Positions 6,037 to 10,825 of a DNA stretch of 10,825 nucleotides are shown piece after piece. The notes beneath the pieces were generated by a model that was given only the letters and a program-made list of their open reading frames with translations, was not told the DNA's origin and did not search any database. The DNA lies in contig NZ_CALIBB010000174.1 of the NCBI RefSeq assembly GCF_938045595.1, positions 1-10,825 of the forward strand, in the 5' to 3' direction. Both the position numbers and the translations under genes were made by a program. Origin of the DNA: an uncultured Campylobacter sp. GTDB lineage: Bacteria > Campylobacterota > Campylobacteria > Campylobacterales > Campylobacteraceae. Positions within the stretch are counted from its first letter, which is position 1, and the number at the start of each line of letters is the position of its first letter.

Positions 6037-6945
6037 GTGGAGAAAATCGGCGAAAAATCAGATGAAAATAGCTGGGATAAAAAGTCCGAAAGTTACGCTA
6101 AATTTAGCGGCGAGTTAGGGGATTTCGGCAAGCGGGTGTTTGAGATACTGCGCGGCTGGGGGGTGAGCTTTGCGGGCAAAAGCGTGCTCGACGTGGGCGC
6201 CGGTACGGGGGTTTACTCGCTGTATCTCGCGTCGCTGGGCGCTAAAGTGACGGCGATCGATAGCTCGGAGGGGATGCTGCGCGAGCTAAGGCGCAGCGCG
6301 GAGGAGTTTGGCATCAGCTTGCAAAACGTATTAAATTTAAGCTTTGCGGAGTTTTACGAGCGGCTGAGCCGCGATGGTTTTGCAGACGCAGCGGGCGAAA
6401 ATTTTAAAATTTATCCGCGCTCGCAGAGCGAAATTTCAAACTCGCAAACTCAAGAAGCGCAGGCTTTAAATTTAAAAGACGCTGCGAGCAAAAGCCGCGA
6501 GAGCGAAAATTTTAAAATTCCCGCAGTTTTTGACATCGCGTTTCTTACTATGAGCCCCGCGCTAAAAAGCACGGAGGATTTTGAGGCGTTTTTGGCTTTG
6601 GGCGAGCGAAAAATTTATCTAAACTGGGCGAGCGAGCGCAATTCATCGATGCTGGCGCCGCTGTTTGAGCGCTTTGGCACAGGGCACAAAAGACTTGCTA
6701 GCGCCGCCGAAAAATTTGAGGCGCTGCTCGGGGCGCGCGACATCAAGTTTAAAAGCGAAATTTTAACCGAGAGGCGCGAGCAAAAACGCAGCCTGCAAGA
6801 AGCGGTGCAAAACGCCGCGTGGCACCTGCATATGGACGGCGCGGAGGCTAGTGAGCGCGAGATCGAGGAGCTTTTGAAAAAGCGGGCTAAAGGCGGGATG
6901 ATAAGCGATGAGATCGAAGCGAGCTTTAAGCTGTTTTATATTTAG
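6037..6945 (+). CDS. Class I SAM-dependent methyltransferase
   Basis: The 302-residue protein starts at GTG after AAAGGCGAG. Residues 11-25 (NSWDKKSESYAKFSG) match the W..-(A/S)..Y opening common to small-molecule methyltransferases. Motif I, VLDVGAGTGVYSLYLA, spans 50-65, and GAKVTAIDSSEGML follows (motif II acidic residue D75). The post-motif FDIAFLTMSPAL corresponds to motif IV. Between these lies an insert (about residues 121-156) of Ser/Gln/Ala-rich low-complexity sequence, bounded by repeated ENFKI words and 17-bp direct DNA repeats. The C-terminal region (about 230-302) is charged and helical. The substrate is unknown. It heads a tight operon: the cytochrome frame begins 38 bp before its stop. 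BioC/UbiE-like small-molecule methylation is possible, but nothing decides it. Confidence 0.85.
   Translation: MEKIGEKSDENSWDKKSESYAKFSGELGDFGKRVFEILRGWGVSFAGKSVLDVGAGTGVYSLYLASLGAKVTAIDSSEGMLRELRRSAEEFGISLQNVLNLSFAEFYERLSRDGFADAAGENFKIYPRSQSEISNSQTQEAQALNLKDAASKSRESENFKIPAVFDIAFLTMSPALKSTEDFEAFLALGERKIYLNWASERNSSMLAPLFERFGTGHKRLASAAEKFEALLGARDIKFKSEILTERREQKRSLQEAVQNAAWHLHMDGAEASEREIEELLKKRAKGGMISDEIEASFKLFYI
6395..6519 (+). repeat. 17-bp direct repeats flanking an in-frame insert
   Basis: GCGAAAATTTTAAAATT occurs at 6395-6411 and again, identical, at 6503-6519. The offset is 108 bp (36 codons), so the interval is an exact in-frame duplication-bounded unit. Each copy contains the AAAATTTTAAAATT word that also recurs between 10450 and 10590. 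Recombination between the copies would remove the low-complexity insert without breaking the gene. Confidence 0.8.
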
Positions 6946-7780
6946 CCTGGCGCCGCTTTTGGGGCTTTGCGGCAATCTTTTCTCGCCGCTTGAGATGCCT
7001 AAATATGACCCACAAAAGGCGCGGCTGGGCGCAAAAATTTTTACCGATGTAAGATTTAGCAGCAAAGGCCGCTCCTGCGAGAGCTGCCATAACTTCTATC
7101 TAAACGATTCGGGCGCTTCGGTGCGCGACGGACGCGTGCCTACGCTAATAAATTCTTATTATTTTGATCGTTACTTAGGCGATTATAATTTCGCGGGCTT
7201 TGAAGCGCGGATCGCGGCGTCGGTTTTTAGCAAGAACGAGCTTGATGCGAGCGAAGATAGAATTTTAGAGATTATTAGGAAGAATTTAGCCTACAAGCAG
7301 GCTTTTGAAAGTGCTTACGGCGAGGCGAATACGGCGAACTTCATTGATGCGCTGAAGGAATTTTTAAAGTCCAAAACGGCGATAAATTCCAAATTTGACC
7401 GATTTTTGCGCGGCGAGGTTAAGCTAAATGATGCCGAATATAACGGATATGTGCTTTTTGTGCAGCTGTGTTCGGCATGTCATAACGGCGTTAGCCTAGG
7501 CACCGGCAGCTTTACTAAAATTCGCCCAAACGCGGAAGAGGAGGATGTGCCTAGGCATAGGCTCACTTCCGATGGATTTGAGCTGCGCCGCGTGCCTAGC
7601 TTGCGCAATATCACGCAAACCGCTCCTTACGTAAACGGGCAGACGGATTTGCGTCTTGCGGTGCGGCAGATCGCAAAGGATCTGCTAAAATACGATCTTA
7701 GCGATGGGGAGCTTGATGCTTTGATGAGCTTTTTAGCTACACTTAAGGGCGAGATGACGGAGGCGCAGGATGAAAGATAA
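6908..7780 (+). CDS. Di-heme cytochrome c peroxidase / MauG-family-like protein
   Basis: This 290-residue protein opens with an export signal (MRSKR, then a hydrophobic core to about residue 22), so it acts in the periplasm. Two covalent heme sites are visible: CESCH (57-61) and CSACH (188-192). Other family features are LGAKIFTDVRFSSKGRSC before the first site, SKFDRFLRGE (about 166-175), and RRVPSLRNITQTAPY (227-241). Compared by eye with classical bacterial peroxidases, the distal residues are missing. No His occurs in the H71 region, the FWDGR tryptophan segment is replaced, the His after TAPY is Asn (N243), and the Met ligand position is Ile (I255). It may therefore be a heme sensor or an altered oxidase rather than a standard peroxidase. 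It overlaps the methyltransferase by 38 bp and the EAL gene by 11 bp. No strong Shine-Dalgarno precedes ATG 6908, so coupling is likely. Confidence 0.87.
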   Translation: MRSKRALSCFIFSLAPLLGLCGNLFSPLEMPKYDPQKARLGAKIFTDVRFSSKGRSCESCHNFYLNDSGASVRDGRVPTLINSYYFDRYLGDYNFAGFEARIAASVFSKNELDASEDRILEIIRKNLAYKQAFESAYGEANTANFIDALKEFLKSKTAINSKFDRFLRGEVKLNDAEYNGYVLFVQLCSACHNGVSLGTGSFTKIRPNAEEEDVPRHRLTSDGFELRRVPSLRNITQTAPYVNGQTDLRLAVRQIAKDLLKYDLSDGELDALMSFLATLKGEMTEAQDER

Positions 7781-10190
7781 GATAATGTGGACTTTGATGG
7801 TGGGGATTATGATATTAGGCATAATCATCGCCGGGAATTATTTCTCGTCGCTAAGAGATGTAGCGAGATTTAGCACGATTTCGCGCGAGCTAGCTTTGAT
7901 CGATAACGCCGATAACCGCTTAAATATATTATTTGATGCAAAGATCGCAAGAAGGGACTTTTCGATCGCAAATGCCGATATGCGCGGCATCTATCAGGTG
8001 CTGCAAGCTCTGCAAAAAGACAAAATCATCGATAAAATCGGACTTAGCAGCGATGTGCGCGCGATCGGAAGCGCTTTTAGCGATAAAATTTCACTTTTGG
8101 ACGAGCTTGGGGCTTTAAATTCGCAGAATTTAATCCTTTTCCAAAGTCTGCAGCAAAAATTTCTATCCAGTGGCGCAAATGCGCAAAGAGCAAATCTCTA
8201 CTCTCAAATTTTAGGGCTTAACTATAAAAATCGCTCCGAAATCTCTGCTTTAAAAAGCGCGCTAGAAAGCGCGGATGCGTCAAGCCCAGACGAAGCTGCG
8301 TTTATAGGAATCGCGCGGCAAATTTTAAGGAATTTCGAGCGTCAAAATATCATCGTAAGCGATAATCTCTCGTTGCTCAACGAGCGCTTCGCAAGCCTGC
8401 GCGAGCGATTTTCTTACGCTAGCGAGGAATTTTACGGCTCGTTTATGCAAATGACGATGCTTTACACGGCGGTGTTTTTGTCGTTTTTACTGCTTACTTA
8501 CATCATAAATTCCGATGCTTTGCGTAGTAAACGCGCCCTCGCGCCCTATCGCGCGTTATGCGAGAAGGCAGGCGAAGCGATAGTTTTAGCAGATCAGAGC
8601 TTTAAAATTTTATACGCTAATAAAAGCGCGCTTAGCTTAAGCGGCTACGAACAAAGCGAGCTGGAAGGAAGCGATCTTGGAGTTTTGATGCCCAAAGATA
8701 AAGGGATCGAACTTCCTGCGATGGTAAATAAAAGCGCCAAAGATACGCGCCTGCTTCGCAAAAACGGCGAGCTAGCCGATGTGAGCCTAAGGCTATCAAA
8801 TATCGCCACCGCATCCAAGCCGCCGCTATATGCGCTTTACGCTCATGACATCGGCGAGCGCGAGATTATGAAGCTAGCTCTTGCGAACGCGAAGGAGAGC
8901 TTAAACAATCAAGTCTATATCGATCATCTTACGGGCCAGGGCAACGAAGCAGCGCTATATGAGCTAATAAACGCAGAAAAAACGGGCGTAGCGATCTACA
9001 TCACTATCGTAAATTTTGCAAATTTGCGACTTTTTTACAAGGCGGAGACGACGAATGAAATTCTGCGCTCCTTTGCGCGCACGCTTGCGATGTGTATCGA
9101 ATCGCACGAGATCAAAGCCAGTATCTTTCGCATCCAATCGGATGAGTTTTGCCTATTTTACGAGGGACTAAATGTCGCGCGCGATGTGGAGATCATAAAC
9201 AAATATTTCACCGATAAAGTTTTTAATCTCCATACGACCGAGGGCTTTGCCTCCGCGCCTTTAAATATCACGATGGGCGTGAGCGAGCGTGCAGACGTAG
9301 CGGGCGGCGCAAATAGGGTCTTTCAGGCGGTTATGGCGATGTATGAGGCGCAGAGCAAAAACGAGCACGTGGGCTTTTATTCGCGCCCAAATGCGATTGA
9401 GGAAAAATATCTTCAAAACCAGATTATGATCAACACCATTCAAAATGCGATCAAGAAAAATCAAGTCTTTGTGCTTGTTCAGCCCATATTTGATATCACC
9501 CACCGCGATCCTAGTGGTAACACCTACGGCACCGAGGGCGGTGATTATGTCCCGTTAGTATATGAAATTCTAATCCGCCTAATCGATCGTTCGGGCAAGA
9601 CGCGCTGCCCGGGTGAGTTTATCGACATCGCAAAGCAAGCCTCGCTCTACATCCCGCTAACTCAGGTCGTAATAAACGAAGCCTTTCGCTTGCTAGACCG
9701 CTTCGCAGGGACTTGCTTTAGCATAAATCTTTCATATTTTGACATCGCAAACGAAGGCATCAAAGAGCTTTTAGAGCGCAAGCTCGCATCCAGCCCAAAC
9801 GCTTCAAATTTATTTATTGAAATTTTAGAGAGCGAGGAATTTGACGATTACGAGAGCCTACGCAGCTTCATCGCCGTAGCCAAAAACTACGGCTGCAAGG
9901 TCGCGATAGACGATTTTGGCAGCGGATACTCCAACTACTATAGAATTTTAACGCTCGATGTGGATTACATAAAGATCGACGGAGCGCTCATCAAAAATAT
10001 CGCAAACGACAAAAACTCGCGCGCTATCGTCGAAACTATCGCTAACTTCGCGCGCAAGCAGGGCTACGAGCTCATCGCCGAATACGTAGAAAACCACGAA
10101 ATTTCAATCATCTTAGAAGAGATGGGGATTAAATATATGCAAGGCTACTTCTACAGCAAGCCGATGGAGCCTTCGAGGATAAAATTCTAA
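7770..10190 (+). CDS. Membrane PAS-GGDEF-EAL c-di-GMP phosphodiesterase
   Basis: An 806-residue signalling protein. GGAGG at 7759-7763 sits 6 nt before the ATG. Segments in order: membrane helix about 7-23; a helical periplasmic domain about 25-225; membrane helix about 229-247; a PAS domain about 258-365 (AGEAIVLADQSFKILYANKS); a GGDEF domain from DHLTGQGN (385) with the signature degraded to QSDEF (456-460); and an EAL domain. The cyclase site has lost its glycines, so it is probably inactive or only nucleotide-binding. The EAL site looks complete: EILIR (599-603, the ExLxR form), N653, E684, D714-D715 in DDFGSG, K735, E771 and Q791 (QGYFYSKP). An insertion of about a dozen residues separates QPIFD from the ExLxR motif. 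Expected activity is hydrolysis of c-di-GMP under periplasmic and PAS control. It overlaps the cytochrome stop (ATGAAAGATAA), so the two are coupled. Confidence 0.92.
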   Translation: MKDKIMWTLMVGIMILGIIIAGNYFSSLRDVARFSTISRELALIDNADNRLNILFDAKIARRDFSIANADMRGIYQVLQALQKDKIIDKIGLSSDVRAIGSAFSDKISLLDELGALNSQNLILFQSLQQKFLSSGANAQRANLYSQILGLNYKNRSEISALKSALESADASSPDEAAFIGIARQILRNFERQNIIVSDNLSLLNERFASLRERFSYASEEFYGSFMQMTMLYTAVFLSFLLLTYIINSDALRSKRALAPYRALCEKAGEAIVLADQSFKILYANKSALSLSGYEQSELEGSDLGVLMPKDKGIELPAMVNKSAKDTRLLRKNGELADVSLRLSNIATASKPPLYALYAHDIGEREIMKLALANAKESLNNQVYIDHLTGQGNEAALYELINAEKTGVAIYITIVNFANLRLFYKAETTNEILRSFARTLAMCIESHEIKASIFRIQSDEFCLFYEGLNVARDVEIINKYFTDKVFNLHTTEGFASAPLNITMGVSERADVAGGANRVFQAVMAMYEAQSKNEHVGFYSRPNAIEEKYLQNQIMINTIQNAIKKNQVFVLVQPIFDITHRDPSGNTYGTEGGDYVPLVYEILIRLIDRSGKTRCPGEFIDIAKQASLYIPLTQVVINEAFRLLDRFAGTCFSINLSYFDIANEGIKELLERKLASSPNASNLFIEILESEEFDDYESLRSFIAVAKNYGCKVAIDDFGSGYSNYYRILTLDVDYIKIDGALIKNIANDKNSRAIVETIANFARKQGYELIAEYVENHEISIILEEMGIKYMQGYFYSKPMEPSRIKF

Positions 10191-10400
10191 TCTCATCTCG
10201 CCGCAGCCTTATGGCCCGTCTTTTTAAATTTACGAGCCAAAGATCGTCTCCGTAAAGCGAGAAATTCTGTTTTAGCAAGCCGCTACTTTAATTTATACAG
10301 AATTCATCTTGGCAGATACTACGCGGTTTTATCGCGAACTTATGGCGCGCCTTATAGCTAAATTCCCAAAAAGCTTACGCGTGGCAAATGAAGTGGGAGC

Positions 10401-10600
10401 TAAATTTAAAATTTAATGACGGATTTATGGACGAAATTTTGCAAAGTTCAAAATTTTAAAATTCCAAGCCGTAAAATTTTAAAATTTAAAATGCGCTAGC
10501 TGCAAATTTAGGGCTAAATTTTAAAATTACGTAGCGATAAAATTTTAAATTCCGCGCCTTAAACCCGCCTGCAAATTTTAAAATTTTATGGCGCAAATTT
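10401..10600. repeat. Cluster of AAATTTTAAAATTT palindromic words
   Basis: Within 200 bp there are near-identical A4T4A4T2-type words at 10401-10415, 10450-10463, 10473-10487, 10516-10528, 10539-10551 and 10573-10587, plus single AAATTT at 10504 and 10595. Spacing is irregular (23 to 49 bp) with GC-rich stretches between. The words are self-complementary. They match the words bounding the methyltransferase insert and scattered through the transporter extension. Confidence 0.75.
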
Positions 10601-10750
10601 CGATCTATTCGTTTTATAAACATTTCACGCGAGCTTTACAAAATAAAATTTTAGCACGCCTTGCTTTAAGTAACGATAGAGCTTTCAAATGCAGGCGGAA
10701 TTTTTAAGTGCAAACTTTCTTGCTTTCAGCGAGAATGAGCTTAAATTTTA

Positions 10751-10789
10751 GGCTTTAGCGCATTAGCTCAAGCAAATTCGCTCTAAGCC
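10751..10789. other. Imperfect hairpin near the right edge
   Basis: GGCTTTAGCG (10751-10760) pairs with CGCTCTAAGCC (10779-10789) with one bulge and an 18-nt loop. On the minus strand it is followed by TAAAATTTAAG, a poor T-run. It could be a weak terminator for a minus-strand gene lying beyond the edge, but the loop is long and support is thin. Confidence 0.25.
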
Positions 10790-10825
10790 TTCATACTCCC
10801 CGTATCTTTAAATCTTTGATGCCAC

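Larger units (their letters stand above)
10191..10825. other. Gene-free AT-rich region after the EAL gene
   Basis: No gene is supportable over these 635 bases on either strand. The frame following the EAL stop stays open for 56 codons (to 10361) but has no start codon or family likeness. Three short minus-strand frames enter from the right edge and stop within 14 codons (at 10814, 10788 and 10796), so the tail of a minus-strand gene could sit there unseen. The main content is the AAATTT-word cluster at 10401-10600. No clear terminator with a T-run follows the EAL stop. Confidence 0.6.

Noticed and set aside
10191..10361. 56-codon open frame after the EAL stop
   Set aside because: There is no start codon in frame and no recognisable protein; it could only be made by stop read-through, for which nothing speaks.
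10401..10600. CRISPR array
   Set aside because: The repeated words are only about 13-15 bp, AT-only and irregularly spaced, with no constant repeat of 24 bp or more, no uniform spacers and no cas genes nearby.

Overview
The window looks like chromosomal DNA of a Campylobacter-type epsilonproteobacterium. The signs are strong AT/GC contrast inside genes, extreme overuse of AAATTT/AAAATTTT words, weak -35 but clear TATAAT-type -10 elements, densely packed overlapping genes, and proteins typical of the group. The fairly high GC of the coding DNA fits the oral species cluster (C. gracilis / showae / rectus-like) better than C. jejuni. That placement is an inference from style and cannot be pinned to a species here. 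No tRNA, rRNA, CRISPR array or insertion sequence was seen.

Layout. (1) Bases 1-170 hold no gene I can support. (2) Bases 171-1925, minus strand: mntP (manganese exporter), then a WGR-like/beta-propeller protein gene broken by a -1 frameshift near 526-533. (3) Bases 2012-4430, plus strand: a secreted DUF4197-like protein, then an EamA/DMT drug/metabolite transporter with a 270-residue Asn/Ser/Ala-rich N-terminal extension containing degenerate 18-bp repeats. (4) Bases 4374-5937, minus strand: a two-gene ABC metal-uptake unit (ZnuC-like ATPase, then ZnuB-like permease, overlapping by 8 bp). It runs convergently into the transporter with a 57-bp tail-to-tail overlap, and no substrate-binding protein gene is present. 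(5) Bases 6037-10190, plus strand: a tight three-gene unit of SAM methyltransferase, periplasmic di-heme cytochrome c peroxidase-like protein, and a membrane PAS/degenerate-GGDEF/EAL protein. Every junction overlaps. (6) Bases 10191-10825: no gene seen, but a dense cluster of AAATTTTAAAATTT palindromic words.

How the genes fit together. mntP and the ABC unit are opposite metal functions (Mn export versus Zn/Mn-type import), each with a recognisable promoter facing a divergent neighbour. The most interesting unit is the methyltransferase/cytochrome/EAL operon. The cytochrome keeps both CXXCH heme sites but, in a by-eye comparison, lacks the His71, His261 and Met275 equivalents of classical bacterial cytochrome c peroxidases. 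It is translationally coupled to an EAL protein whose GGDEF motif is degenerate (QSDEF) while its phosphodiesterase residues are intact, and which has a roughly 200-residue periplasmic domain. A periplasmic heme sensor controlling c-di-GMP breakdown is a reasonable hypothesis. The second theme is low-complexity AAATTT-rich DNA that appears both between genes and in-frame inside them: the transporter extension, and a 108-bp segment of the methyltransferase bounded by 17-bp direct repeats.
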